Below are positions 33,827 through 45,014 of a stretch of 64,000 nt of DNA, one piece after another. The notes below the pieces were generated by a model. The model was not told the origin of the DNA and made no database searches. It saw only the letters and a list, made by a program, of their open reading frames with translations. Source of the DNA: Torymus aiolomorphi (Eukaryota; Arthropoda; Insecta; Hymenoptera; Torymidae); the NCBI GenBank assembly GCA_036365515.1, contig CM070876.1, forward strand, positions 130,937,394 to 131,001,393, written 5' to 3'. The stretch's first letter is position 1, and the number at the start of each line of letters is the position of its first letter. A program made the translations under genes and the position numbers.

Positions 33827-34260
33827 TCAAGCACTTTCTAATAGGGGGTTTGCTTCCGCACCCTCTACAACACCCTCTGCAGCTTTCGCGGCTATAGGCA
33901 GCTCCGGAACTTCACTATCTGGCAGCATATTTTCTTAAAATTTATTACACACACACACACTTTAGTTAATTATTTATAATGTTTCAATTTTTCTTAAGCG
34001 CAATGATCGACGTCGTATACCTCAATCTTACCGTCTAAAAATCGCAATTCATTAAAATATTTACGCGCATTTTTTAATGCTTTAACGTATTTTTTATGTG
34101 CCTCACGTCTTTTTTTTTTTTGCACACCACGTAAATTATTCACCTTAAATTTGACTTAGTAATCACTAATAAGTTTATTTAAAATTGCCGCTCCATTTTC
34201 GAATCCTTCTTTTTTTCGGAAGCCACGAAATTTACTAATGTACTCACACGCGTGATTAAT
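33827..34260 (-). pseudogene. Possible minus-strand Polinton gene remnants
   Basis: Two short minus-strand frames look coding in style. One (33,827-33,928) starts MLPDSEVPELPIAAKAAEG and is acidic and Ala-rich. The other, ending at 33,996, is a basic, helix-like segment (QKKKRREAHKKYVKALKNAR) ending in YDVDHCA. An upstream Lys-rich segment reaches 34,260. Their order and proximity suggest pieces of one or two small genes in the left end, opposite to the main genes. I recognise no family and the frames are broken, so this is tentative. Confidence 0.25.
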
Positions 34261-35650
34261 GAGAGAGGTATTATTCTCACCCGCACAAGATTTAGCCACG
34301 ACCCTCATTATAGTAGGAGAGTCGTGGGGACATTGACGGGGAAACTAATCGCAAGGACGTACAACGCAACTAGCGCGTGTCTTAAAGTCCGGAATCAGCC
34401 TTTTTACAGGAAAAGTACACGAAAATTACTTGAAGGTGTACGACACAATGACCGCTGCGTTATACTTTTCGCAGCTTCGTGTGGAATCTGCTTGTTTAGG
34501 CTGTAGTGTAATAGAGCCGGCCAGTATGATGTTATGTAAATAGCATTTCGTCCAATATAAATTATTCCAGTCGGACTCATTTTTGGAACATAGACGTATT
34601 TAAACACGACAAATACGTTAAGAATAAATAATTACCCGAAAAACCAAAATTGAAAAATTTTAGATTTTGTAGTTTTATCGCGGCGAAGAAGATAAGATAG
34701 TGCGACACTGTGTAAGACGGCTTATCGCACACAGCTCGAAAAATTTAAACGCCGTTTTCTTCTTCAAACTTTTATTCATTTCAGCCCCCGAATTTTCAAC
34801 TAACCGTAATTCATGTAAAAAAAAAGGAAAATAACTATCTTCTCTGTTTTTTAAGTTATTGACTTGAAATTTAAAATCTATTTATATCTCGTAATTTAGA
34901 TTCGATTAATGATGAAAAAATGTATGATTTCTACGAAACTAAAAATTAAAAAATCAAAAATTTTATCATTATAAATAATTTTAATTACGAATAAATTTTA
35001 AGATATTTCATAAAAATAATAAGCGTGAATGTTGTTTAAGAGAAATTATCCCGAAGAAAAAATGCAACGCAGTAGACTTGAATATTATTTTACAGTGATG
35101 GTAACTTATCTCGTAATAGACGACGAACTGCAGATATGTTAGTTTTAAAAATGTCACGTACCGATGGCTGAGCGAGTTGCAGTATATAATGGAACACCAC
35201 ATTTTCCTTAGCCTAAAAAGTTAAGATATATATTAAATTTCTTTATGACACAGTCTTTCTAATGTTACAAATAATATGTGCGATTATAAAATGAAGAAAA
35301 AAAGTAAGAAAAAATTACGCACGTGAAATGCTGACAGCTGAGTCAGATAAAACAAAACATCGGCGCTTCTTTAGTTTTGTCTTTACCGTAATCATTAAAA
35401 ACATCTTTATTACGTTACATAGAGAGTATGCGGTTACCGGATAATTAAGACGACATATTATTTTGGTAAGGTGTAGATTATTACATTACCGTGAAAAGAA
35501 TTTCGTTACGTTAGTGAAATCAGCGAAAGCTCTTAAAGGACTGTTTATTGCTAGAAGACACGTGTTTGCTGACTCGAGAGAAATGTGACGTACGAGAGGC
35601 GCATCAAAGTGTAACTGTATATTTTTTCATTAAATTAGTATATGTAGCGC
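34261..35650. other. Polinton interior, no gene seen
   Basis: AT-rich sequence with short overlapping frames on both strands, none convincing. A packaging ATPase could once have been here, but I see no Walker motif. Confidence 0.4.
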
Positions 35651-35653
35651 CAG

Positions 35654-35688
35654 TATATTTAAGGAGAATAGTGGCTTGACTCGTCAGT
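35654..35688 (+). promoter_or_regulatory. Core promoter: TATA box and TCAGT initiator
   Basis: TATATTTAA at 35,654-35,662 is followed 30 bp later by the arthropod initiator TCAGT at 35,684-35,688. This spacing is standard. It lies upstream of a small frame and of the first polymerase exon, so it probably drives the polymerase transcript. Confidence 0.6.
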
Positions 35689-35727
35689 ACGCTTTGGCCA
35701 GTTGACAACAAGAGATCACCCGGTAAA

Positions 35728-35913
35728 ATGGTTAGAGCTAGTGTTAGTCATCTTGTGAAAATTTTGCGACTTGCTTTACGCATCGCAAGAAATCGTGAAC
35801 CACACATTCGTACAATGTGTGGACCTGTGTGGTCCAGTGATTTTGAAAGATTATCTTTAGATGTGTTATATAAAAAATTGCATTTCCTTTACTGCATTGT
35901 CGGATATCTATAA
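35728..35913 (+). CDS. Small basic protein of unknown function
   Basis: A 61-codon frame starts ATGGTTAGAGC about 40 bp downstream of the TCAGT initiator and ends with TAA. The peptide is basic, with an amphipathic N-terminal half (ILRLALRIARNREP) and a more hydrophobic end (FLYCIVGYL). It is the first frame on the predicted transcript and precedes the polymerase ATG by 110 bp. I recognise no family. It may be an upstream reading frame, a genuine small Polinton gene, or chance. Confidence 0.3.
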   Translation: MVRASVSHLVKILRLALRIARNREPHIRTMCGPVWSSDFERLSLDVLYKKLHFLYCIVGYL

Positions 35914-36023
35914 TCAATTACATGTACGGTATCGGCTTATTTCATAATAGAGATATTCTTTCAATCGTTGTGAAGGCCGTAAAACAACGTAACGAGCACA
36001 CCGATTCTCTAGCCGGGTGTATA

Positions 36024-36503
36024 ATGCCACGTCATTGTAAGTATCACATTTTTATTATCAATATTTTTCTTTATCTTCAATAAATTAAATCGATTTTGCC
36101 CACAGCGGTCAATCAAATGCTCGACGATACGGAAAGTGACGAATTCATCATGCGGTGTCAATATCAAGACGATGCACAGCCAGGACCTTCGACAGCTGAT
36201 GATCCACATCCGAGCCCATCAACAGCTGATGTATATCGTCATAATGAGGATATAGCAAATCGTAAGTATTGAATCTGTTATAATAACGTTCATATTATTA
36301 TGGCACGATTCAATATTTCAGTTTCACAACCAGTAACCTACGCTGTACGTCACGAAAACGAGGAAACACGTAATCGTAAGTATTGAAAGTATTAATTTAA
36401 CATAATATTTTACAATGAATAAATTTTGATACATTTCAATACTTTAGTTACAGAAGCTGATTCATCGATTTCAACGATGACGCAACATGTCGAAGAAGGA
36501 TAT
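36024..36503 (+). pseudogene. polB: Polinton DNA polymerase B, first four exons (5' part)
   Basis: Four short exons are joined by GT-AG introns. Exons lie at 36,024-36,036, 36,106-36,261, 36,322-36,375 and 36,448 to the insertion site at 36,503. Donors are GTAAGTAT, GTAAGTAT and GTAAGTAT, acceptors are CCCACAG, TATTTCAG and CTTTAG, and each intron is 60-72 nt and in phase 1. The encoded N terminus is acidic and Ser/Pro/Thr-rich with a repeated PSTAD motif, probably disordered. The fourth exon is cut by the Academ-like transposon and resumes at 44,851. The ends of exons 2 and 3 are nearly identical (AATCGTAAGTATTGAA), suggesting exon duplication. Confidence 0.7.
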
Positions 36504-37743
36504 TAGGCCAGGCGGTGGACATTTTGAGTGGACATTTCGACCCATAGGCTATTTTATTTTTGGTCCGGTTCGTTTCAGCATCCTGAATAAGATCCTTGTT
36601 ATCCGCAGTGTTAAAACCGTGTGCAATTTTTGTTATTTAACAAAAACGGAGGGATTTTGGCACTTTTTTTGGTTTCTTCACTCTAGCTCGGTTCTGGTTC
36701 GTTTTAGCGAAAAATTGTCTGTATGAAAATTGTTCGTTATTAAATTTGCTACAAAAGTAGATCTGAACAAAGTTTCTAACTTTAATAGTTCATTTACAAA
36801 TGACCGTTAAAGTTGAAAAATGCCATTTTTTTTCATTATTAAATAACTTTTGAAAAAAACAACGAATGGACTTGAGAATTTATTTACAAAGAGCTTGTGT
36901 CAATGCAAAAGTGTACGCCAAAGCCCAGAACTGTAAATTGAATATTGGCGATGTTATTGAAGGCCAAATTTCTTTTTGTCCTTAATTGCAAATTGCCCCA
37001 CGTCTACAAAAATCGTTTCTCATAGTGAGGAAAAATTGTTCGTATAAAGAAACTCTTCAACTTTAATATCCATTTTGAAAAATTAAGAAATTTTGATTTT
37101 TATGGATTTTATCGACTTTTTTACGCGGTCACCTTTTTAGACGCGACGTCTAAAAGTCGAAAACACGTCCTTAATTTTTTTTTTCGGAATCGGAAGTATA
37201 CCATTGGAAAGGGCTTATTTTTTGCTATTTAAAAAAAAAAAAGTTTGATTCGATCATTAGACTCGGAGCTATCGATGAAAACGTGTTTGCAGCGATTCCA
37301 GACGTTCTATTCAAAATTGTGCTCCCGGCTTGCGCGTGTAGTATCTTTAATCTATACAATAACTTTTCCTAAAATTTGCATAAAAAATAATTGATAGATT
37401 TTCCGCAATCATCGTCGAGAGAAAAAAAAGTATTGCGTGCGCTCAGCGGGGACGCGCGCCGACGCGCCGCCGACCGAGCGGCGCTCTGTCTCTCGCGCAA
37501 CACTTTCTCTCTCTCGCTCTCACGGGCACTGCTTGAGCACGCGCTATTAAAAAAATACAATTTTTCAAATTGATTTTTCTCAGCAACTATTTCACTTAGA
37601 GACAAAAAATTTTTTTTAAATCAACATGCCGCGATCAGATCTACACGATTGTGCTAATGGCATTAATAAAAAATCTTTATTTTCAGAATTATTACGTTTA
37701 AAATTCATACTTTTTCTTTATTATTTAAATAAAAGATAGAAAG
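36504..37743. repeat. Left terminal inverted repeat of Academ-like copy 2
   Basis: Matches the inverse of 43,591-44,847 across its whole length with small indels. It contains a palindrome around TTTTTAGACGCGACGTCTAA near 37,135 and a GC-rich block with GCGCGCCGACGCGCC near 37,450. A frame inside it, mirrored in the right repeat, is not called as a gene. Confidence 0.9.
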
Positions 37744-37884
37744 ATGTAAGCAAAGGCTTTTAAAGTTAATATTTCCAAAACGATATTTATTTAAAGTGAT
37801 TTGCATAAATTCTTTATTATTACTTAAATGTATCAACTTTGTACATCCTTCAATTTAATCCCTGGAATTCCCGCTAATTAAATT

Positions 37885-38130
37885 GCCATTAATATAATGA
37901 CTTAATCCTTAATCCTTAATCATTAATCCCTTAATCCCTTAATCCCTTAACCCTTAATCCCTTAATCCTTAATCCCTTACTCCTTAATCCCATAATCCTT
38001 AATCCCTCAATCCTTAATCCCTTAACCCTTAATCCCCTACTCCTCAATCCCTTAATGATTAATCCCTTAATCCTTAATCCCTTAATCCCTTAATCCCTTA
38101 ATCCCTTAATCCTTAATCCCTTAATCCGGG
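37885..38130. repeat. (CCCTTAAT)n-type minisatellite
   Basis: About 30 units of AATCCCTTAATCC, mixing 7-bp CCTTAAT and 8-bp CCCTTAAT versions. It is just inside the left terminal repeat of the Academ-like element. Confidence 0.9.
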
Positions 38131-38280
38131 AAAATATGACTATTAGGCGGCGTTAATTACTTTGTGTATAGGTAGTAGATGGAAATTCTGACCAATGGGT
38201 TAAAGGTATAGGTAATAAGTTTGACAAAGGTTCTGACCAATAGGGACTCAGGCAATAAAATGTCAACTGACATTCTAGTA

Positions 38281-38817
38281 TAAATAAGCCTGCATTTAGA
38301 AATTTTTCTTCACTCGATCTTTGGCAAGTTAAGTGTAAGCATTGAGTTTGCCAGTGTTCGAATAGCAAACTATAGTTTCTGAAGGGTGTGCTGGATGTGT
38401 TCAGGAACGCTTGTGAGAAAAGAAGATCGTTTTTATAACGCAACGGTCATTTTCAAAGATGAATGTGTACATTTGCACGTGGGGCTGTTCAGTCAACGGT
38501 TGTGCTGTTTTGAGTGACACAGAAGTTTTTGTGTTTTACAACAAATATATTTTATCCTGGTTTTCGAAGTTTCTCAAATACAGTAAAGGTATGTTAATTT
38601 TTTTATTCATATTTAAAAGTTGTATTAAATAATAAATAGAAAACAGAATTAATAATTTACAGAATTAATAATATTAAACAGAATTAATAATATCAAGGAA
38701 ACTATTTTCTGAATATAAATCATATATCAGAAATAATTTTTCAAATATAATTTATTTGTTAATTCTAATTGCAATTATTCTCCTACATATTTTAATATAT
38801 TTTTCTTGTAATTGCAG
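38281..38817 (+). promoter_or_regulatory. Promoter, leader exon and intron of the Academ-like gene
   Basis: TATAAATAAG at 38,281 with an initiator-like TTCACTC 30 bp downstream marks a promoter. The leader ends at CAGTAAAG with donor GTATGT at 38,589, and TTGTAATTGCAG at 38,806-38,817 is a good acceptor, so a 229-nt intron precedes the coding exon. An ATG at 38,459 opens a short frame before the intron, but it does not join in frame with the main gene. Confidence 0.55.
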
Positions 38818-38834
38818 AATAAAAATTTTACACT

Positions 38835-39290
38835 GTGGAGGACCAGAACGAGTGGATACAAAAATGTGTTATCTGTGAAAAAGAAATGTCTACTGGAACA
38901 ACCATCGTATTGAAGACGAAAGCTAACAACAATTTTACTAAAATCAGTAAAATGAAAGGAGATGGTAAATATGAGATTTTTAAGGGGTACGAATCTTTAA
39001 CTGTCCATACATTATGTTCAAAGAATTACGGTGCATCTAGTCACTTAAAATATACTACTGATCCCAGAGAAGCGGGGCCTTCAACACGTACACATAATAG
39101 AAGCACAGAAAATGCATTTGATTATGAAACATGTTGTATTTTTTGTGGAGAAGATGCATCAGATCAATTTATAAAACTTCAAAACAAAAAGTGTGAAAAA
39201 AGAAGAGTAAAAGTGCGATTTTTTAACGATATAAATACGCAAACACGATTAATTAAATTATTTGAAAATGCAACTGATCCAAATAGTTAA
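38835..39290 (+). pseudogene. Academ-like protein copy 2, zinc-binding N terminus
   Basis: The frame opens shortly after the splice acceptor and encodes CVICEKEMSTGTT, then LTVHTLCSKNY, then CCIFCGEDASDQF. The same Cys/His pattern is kept in copy 1, so it is probably a zinc-binding module of CxxC-HxxC-CxxC type. Copy 1 has an ATG start here, while this copy has GTG at the matching place, so the normal start codon may be lost. After residue 152 the frame stops at 39,290 and similarity continues one frame over from about 39,310. The protein would act on element DNA in the nucleus. Confidence 0.7.
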
Positions 39291-41740
39291 CTGTTCTTTA
39301 TAGAATTACATCAGTAGATGATTTAGCAGCCGTCAAAGCGAGATATCATGATACATGTAATGCTAAATATAGGGCAAATGCGAAGGTGATAGAATCGAAA
39401 GAGCAACAAGGTAGTATTTCATTAGCTGTTACACATATTTGTTCGTATATTCTTGCACACAAAGAAGAATGCCAATTTTCCATTAAACATATTCTAAGTA
39501 CATTCGATATCGACCAATGGCCGAAAATGTCGTTGATTAAAAAAAAATTGTTGGAAACGTTTGGCAACGATATTATTATTCATCTAAGTAAAGATGGACC
39601 AATTATATCTTTTCTAAACGTACATCTCAATACAGTTCTGAATGATCATTGGTATAAAAGCAAAAAAGATAATGATTTTGATGAGCATAAAAGAATTCTT
39701 TCGCTTGCTGCAAAAATATTATTAGAACAAGTTCGTGGAAAAGTATATGACACAAATAATTATATAGCTACAGATTCATTGGAAAGTAACATACGTGAAA
39801 ATGTTCCTGAGTTATTAAATTTCTTTTTAGAAGAATTTTTACTTAATAATAAAACTTCTGTTGACAAAATTAAAAAAAAAGTTATCGCTGTTGCTCATGC
39901 AATGATAGCAATCGCGCGGCCACGAAATTTTATATCTCCATTGTTATTAGGTTTAGCATCAACATTTAATAGAAAGTTTGCTTCAAAAGAATTAATACAA
40001 ATTTTACATGCTTTTGGGTTTAGTTCTTCTTATGAGGAAACTCTTTTATTCGAGGCCTCAGTTCTTATGAATGGAGAAGAATTTAAATACGGCGACGCAT
40101 ATCTATAAACAGTTGACGATAATGCTGATCATGATACTCAAACACTTTCCGGTCATGACACTTTACATGTTATGGGTCGTATGGAAATTTTATCGACGAA
40201 ACAATCTATTATCGCAGGAAAAGCCATACCGAGACTAAGTAAAATGCCATCGGCTGAAGTTCTTGGTTCATTCGGTAAAGTTGATTTGCAAATTTTTCAC
40301 AAACCTTCCTATTCTGCGCTAGGTAAAATTTGTGTAAAAGATTTGCAAAAAGACTCCGTTTTGAATGATACTATAGAGATAAAACCCGCAGATTTTTTAT
40401 GGTTTTATGGAAAACATTATAAGCAACTCGATTTTACAGGATGGAATGGATTAATGGAACAGATAACACAAGATTGTGATTATGTTACAAGTAAAACAAG
40501 AATTTTACCATTTATTAATAACCCAGCAACTAATTATGATACGATATATACTTTACTTTTAGAAGCAGACAGGAAATGTAAATTTTTAAAGCAAAAACAT
40601 AACTTTATCACATTTGACCAACCTTTGTATATTGAAGCGCGAGAAATACTAATATGTCGCCGTGAAGAATTATCATCTATTATTGTAAGATTAGGTGGCT
40701 TTCACATGCTTTTATCGCTTATGGGTTCAATAGGATATATTATGTTAGGAAGTGGGTTGAAGGAGGCTCTCTGTGAAATTTATGTGGAAAAATCTACCGA
40801 TAAAATTTTAGATGGTCATGCGTATAAGAGAACTGTCAGAGCCCACAGTCTTACTCAAGCAGCTCTAGCACAGATTATTATATCTAACACAAATTTTGAC
40901 ATAGAAGAAGAAGTTGAGTTAGCTGAAATCATTGAAAACTTAGGCAGTGAAACTTTAAACGCATTATAAACACCATCTTTTAAAAAAATTTTAAACAAAT
41001 TCTCCTGCACTTTAAATGACCTTAAACAAAAAGGACCAGTAGCTGAGTTGTGGGTACAATATTTCAATCTTGTCACTATTTTAAAGCAGTTTATATGTGC
41101 AGAAAGAAGCGGCAACTGGAATTTACATTTGGAACTGGCAAAAAATATGATGTCGTATTTTTATGCAACGGGGCACAATTTGTATGCAAAATCTTGTCAG
41201 TTATATTTACAAGACATGTATGAATTAGAAAATATAATGGACCCCATTGAGTATAATAAATTTATAAAAGAGGGTCATTTTACTATAAGATTAACTGACA
41301 AATTCTGGTCCGGGATCTGGAGTGATATGTCCATCGAAATAGGTTTGATGCGAACAATGAAAGTTAGAGGAGGTTCAACTCACGATAGAGGTTTAAGCGA
41401 CAGCGTTGTTTCAAAATGGGTTTTATCAATGCCTGTTCTTATCGACATCAACAATTTCATTTTAGATTTTTGTAACGTGAACTTTGGCACGTCGGAACAG
41501 CACGTAGATGCCAGAACATCAAGAGTCGCTAGAGATGCTGGAGATTTACAAAAATTATTAAATTATTTCAATAATCATGAACCGTTTATGGCTTCGAGTA
41601 CGATTATGAGCATAAGTACAGATGTTAAAGGAGATGCTAAAATTAATTCTCATAAAGCATTTTCGGTTGGAGTACATTTAATGAATAAATCCGTTGGTGT
41701 TCCTTTTGATAAATTGAAATTCGAAAAAAAAATAAAGTTT
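39291..41740 (+). pseudogene. Academ-like protein copy 2, central region
   Basis: This single frame of about 810 residues is broken by TAA codons at 40,106 and 40,967. Blocks shared with copy 1 include HK-ECQF-IK-IL, DIIIHLSKDGPI, LLFEASVL, PRLSKMPSAEVLG, IVRLGGFHMLL-LMGSIGYIM, SGLKE-LCEIYVE, AERSGNWNLHLE and LYLQDMYELE. Near the end, HVDARTSRVARDAGDLQKL followed by NHEPF is a block I associate with a widespread animal family of uncharacterised, transposon-related proteins. The region presumably contains the DNA-binding or strand-transfer part, but I cannot assign catalytic residues. A frame change near 41,735 leads into the nuclease part. Confidence 0.7.
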
Positions 41741-42890
41741 TGCCTCAACAAGCTGCAACGTCAATCAAATTGGATAATGATATTGTGCTTGTAAATCCAT
41801 TATTAATATTTCAAAGGATTTCGATAGCATTGAAAGATAAAGAAGACTTAAAAAATTATTTAAGCTATGAGTTAGCTCCATACCCACTTTCAATTTTTGA
41901 TATCGGACAAATGCGGAAAACCACAAAATCAAAATTATTTGACGCTTTTACACAATTGTTAGAAAATTTTTCAATACAAAACCCATCTCATGTAATTGAT
42001 GGTGAATTTTTATTGCATACCATTGTTTGGCATCAAAAAGACAGCTTTCAAAATATTCTGGATAGGTATGTAAGTTACGTCACGAAACATTATTCGAAGA
42101 ACAGCATTATAGTTTTCGACGGCTACCCGATGAACTCGAATTTGTTTACAAAAACAGCCGAACGATTGAGACGACAAACTAGAGAAATAAGTAGAGAAAT
42201 TGAATTTAAATTAGACATGACAGTGACTACATCGCAGGATAAATTTTTATCAAACAACAAAAATAATAGTAGACTAATAAGTGCTTTACAAGAAAAATTA
42301 TTAAGTGCCGGTTTTCGTACGAAAGCAGCGGTTGAAGATGCTGATACATTGATTGTTCAGACAGCAATTGATGCATCAGCAATTGAAGAAAATGTTGTAA
42401 TTGTTGGCGAAGATATTGATCTGCTGATAATTTTGTCACAACTAGCGCCTACTATTCAAAACATTTATTTCCTTAAGCCAGGGAAAGGAAAAACCTGTGA
42501 TAAAATGTATATTACTAATAGTTTAAGTAACCCCAAGTTACAAAATTTAATAGCATTTATGCATGCTTTTACAGGTTGCGATACAACAAGCGCTTTTTAT
42601 AATCAAGGTAAAACGAAAATTATAAAAACCTTGTTAAGTAATTCTGAATTAGTCGAAAAAGGTAAAGTTTTCAATACTGCCAATACCGCAAAGAATGATA
42701 TTATAAGCGTCGGAAAAGACATGATTATGGCTCTATATGGAGCGAAAAAAAATTGCCATTCTTTAAATGAATATAGGTACAACTGTTTCAAAAAATGTAC
42801 TTTTAAAACCAGTTTCAAATTAGAAAACTTACCACCGACTGAATCTGCCGCAGCTCAACATAGTTTACGAGTATATTATCAGGTTCAGTA
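41741..42890 (+). pseudogene. Academ-like protein copy 2, PIN/XPG-like nuclease region
   Basis: The frame runs about 380 residues. SIIVFDGYPMNS carries an acidic residue in a nuclease-like strand. VEDADTLIVQTAI is followed by VVIVGEDIDLLIIL, which matches the paired-acidic metal-binding pattern of PIN/FEN/XPG nucleases. Then comes the family block IAFMHAFTGCDTTSAFYNQGK. Acidic positions expected for metal binding are present, so this part may be intact apart from the upstream breaks. It ends at TAA 42,889-42,891. Copy 1 lacks this region entirely. Assignment to the XPG fold is inference from motif pattern. Confidence 0.65.
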
Positions 42891-42891
42891 A

Positions 42892-43266
42892 TGGCTTCGA
42901 CGGGAAGTAAATCCCGTTGAATGGGGATGGAAAGTCAGTCAATATGGACTGCAACCGATACAGACAAACGATCCCCTAGTACCAGAAGATGTGCTGCGGG
43001 ATATAAGGTGTCGGTGCACAAAAGATTGCGGCAAAAATTGTGGTTGCGTGAAACACGGCTTAAAATGTACATACTTTTGTGTTAATTGTAAGGGCGAATG
43101 TTCAAACTGCGAAAAAATTATTAATTTAGAGGAAAATGAATTAGAGACTCCAGGGGAATTAGAATTAACTGAACCTGAACTTGATTTCACATTTAGTGAA
43201 TCTTCTAATGACACTGACGACGGTACAACTTATGAAACGCCCTGTAAAAAAATTAGAATAGAATGA
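42892..43266 (+). pseudogene. Academ-like protein copy 2, Cys-rich C-terminal tail
   Basis: In frame after the stop, a Trp-rich linker (PVEWGWK) leads to a compact Cys-rich module, CRCTKDCGKNCGCVKHGLKC and then CVNCKGECSNC, with about a dozen cysteines in 40 residues. An acidic tail follows and ends at 43,266. Such clusters bind zinc and often DNA. Similar tails end many uncharacterised animal proteins with the AFTGCDT block. Polyadenylation-type AATAAA signals follow at about 43,365 and 43,390. One nonsense codon separates this tail from the nuclease. Confidence 0.7.
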
Positions 43267-43465
43267 ACTAATATCCAACGTGAAAACTAATGTATGTGCG
43301 ATTGTTTATTATGTTTTGTAATATATTATTCAATTTTGTAATAGACTTTATTTTTGTATTGTATATAAATAAATGAAGAACTACTCTGAAAATAAATCCT
43401 TGGTGTATTATTTCAATTTAGTTATTATTTTATTTTATCCAACAAACACATGATGAGTATATACA

Positions 43466-43590
<125 letters not shown>

Positions 43591-44847
43591 CTTTCTATCT
43601 TTTATTTTAATCTTTAAATAATAAAGAAAAAGTATGAATTTTAAACGTAAATAATTCTGAAAATAATGATTTTCTATTAATGCCATTAGCGCAATCGTGT
43701 AGATCTGATCGCGGCATATTGATTTAAAAAAAAATTTTTGTCTCTAAGTGAAATAGTTGCTGAGAAAAATCAATTTGAAAAATTGTATTTTTTTAATAGC
43801 GCGTGCTCAAGCAGTACCCGTGAGAGCGAGAGAGAGAAAGTGTTGCGCGAGAGACAGAGCGCCGCTCGTCTCTCTCCGGCGTCGGCGGCGCGTCGGCGCG
43901 CGTCCCCGCTGAGCGCGCGCAATACTTTTTTTTCTCTCGACGATGATTGCGGAAAATCTATCAATTATTTTTTATGCAAATTTTGGGAAAAGTTATTGTA
44001 TGGATTAAAGATACTACACGCGCAAGCCGGGAGCACAATTTTGAATAGAACGTCTGGAATCGCTGCAAACACGTTTTCATCAATAGCTCCGAGTCTAATG
44101 ATCGAATCATAAACTTTCTTTTTTAGAAAATAGCAAAAAATAAGCCCTTTCCAATGGTGTACTTCCGATTTCGAAAAAAAAAAAATAAGGACGTGTTTTC
44201 GACTTTTAGACGTCGCGTCTAAAAAGGTGACCGCGTAAAAAAGTCGATAAAATCCATAAAAATCAAAATTTCTTAATTTTTCAAAAGGATATTAAAGTTG
44301 AAGTGTTTCTTTACAATTTTTCCTCACTATGAGAAACGATTTTTGTAGACGTGGCGCTATTTGCAATTAAGGACAAAAAAAAATTCGACCTTCAATAACA
44401 TCGCCAATATTCAATTTACAGTTCTGGGCTTTGGCGTACACTTTTGCATTGACAAAAGCTCTTTGTAAATAAATGTTCAAGTCCATTCGTTATTTTTTTC
44501 AAAAGTTATTTAATAATGAAAAAAATGGCATTTTTCAACTTTAGCGGTCATTTGTAAATTAACTATTAAAGTTAGAAACTACGTTCAGGTCTACTTTTGT
44601 AGCAAATTTAATAACGAACAGACAATTTTTCGCTAAAACGAACCAGAACCGAGCTAGAGTGGAAAAACCAAAAAAAGTGCCAAAATCGCTCCGTTTTTGT
44701 TAAATAACAAAAATTGCACACGGTTTTGACACTGCGGATAACAAGGATCTTATTCGGGATGCTGAAACAAACCGAAACCAAAAATAAAATAGCTTGTGGA
44801 TCGAAATGTCCATTTTTGACCTTTTTTTCCGTCCACCGCCTGGCCTA
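43591..44847. repeat. Right terminal inverted repeat of Academ-like copy 2
   Basis: Inverse of 36,504-37,743, ending GTCCACCGCCTGGCCTA. It has a 12-bp insertion relative to the left repeat in the GC-rich block near 43,880. Confidence 0.9.
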
Positions 44848-45014
44848 TATGATTCGGACTCTAGCAGTAGCAGTACCAGCAGCAGTAGTACTAGCAGCAG
44901 AACTGATACAGCTGAAGAAAGAAATGACGAAAGTAAGGATGTATAATATTTTTAATAATTTTCAAAAAATAAAAATAAAAATAAAAATAAAAAATGAAAA
45001 TAATTATATCACAG
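44848..45014 (+). pseudogene. polB: Polinton polymerase B exon 4 remainder and intron 4
   Basis: After the TAT duplication the polymerase exon resumes as a Ser-rich run (codons GAC, TCT, AGC, AGT repeated) to 44,932. A GTAAGG donor follows, and CACAG at 45,010-45,014 is the acceptor that keeps phase 1, giving an 82-nt intron. A nearer-looking TTTACAG at 45,022-45,028 would change the phase. The exon parts on the two sides of the transposon are in the same phase when the inserted element and one TAT are discounted. Confidence 0.65.

Noticed and set aside
34252..34607. Two overlapping opposite-strand frames in the Polinton left part
   Set aside because: Neither has a recognisable motif, both are short, and they share the same DNA. 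Only the weaker Lys-rich remnants further left were kept, at low confidence.
37369..37605. Mirrored 78-residue frames in the Academ-like terminal repeats (also 43,738-44,112)
   Set aside because: The frames are inverse copies created by the terminal inverted repeat and are Ser/Arg-rich from GC-rich composition. No domain and no ATG in a good context.
37885..38130. Interstitial telomere
   Set aside because: The unit is CCCTTAAT/CCTTAAT, not the insect TTAGG repeat, and it is inside a transposon.
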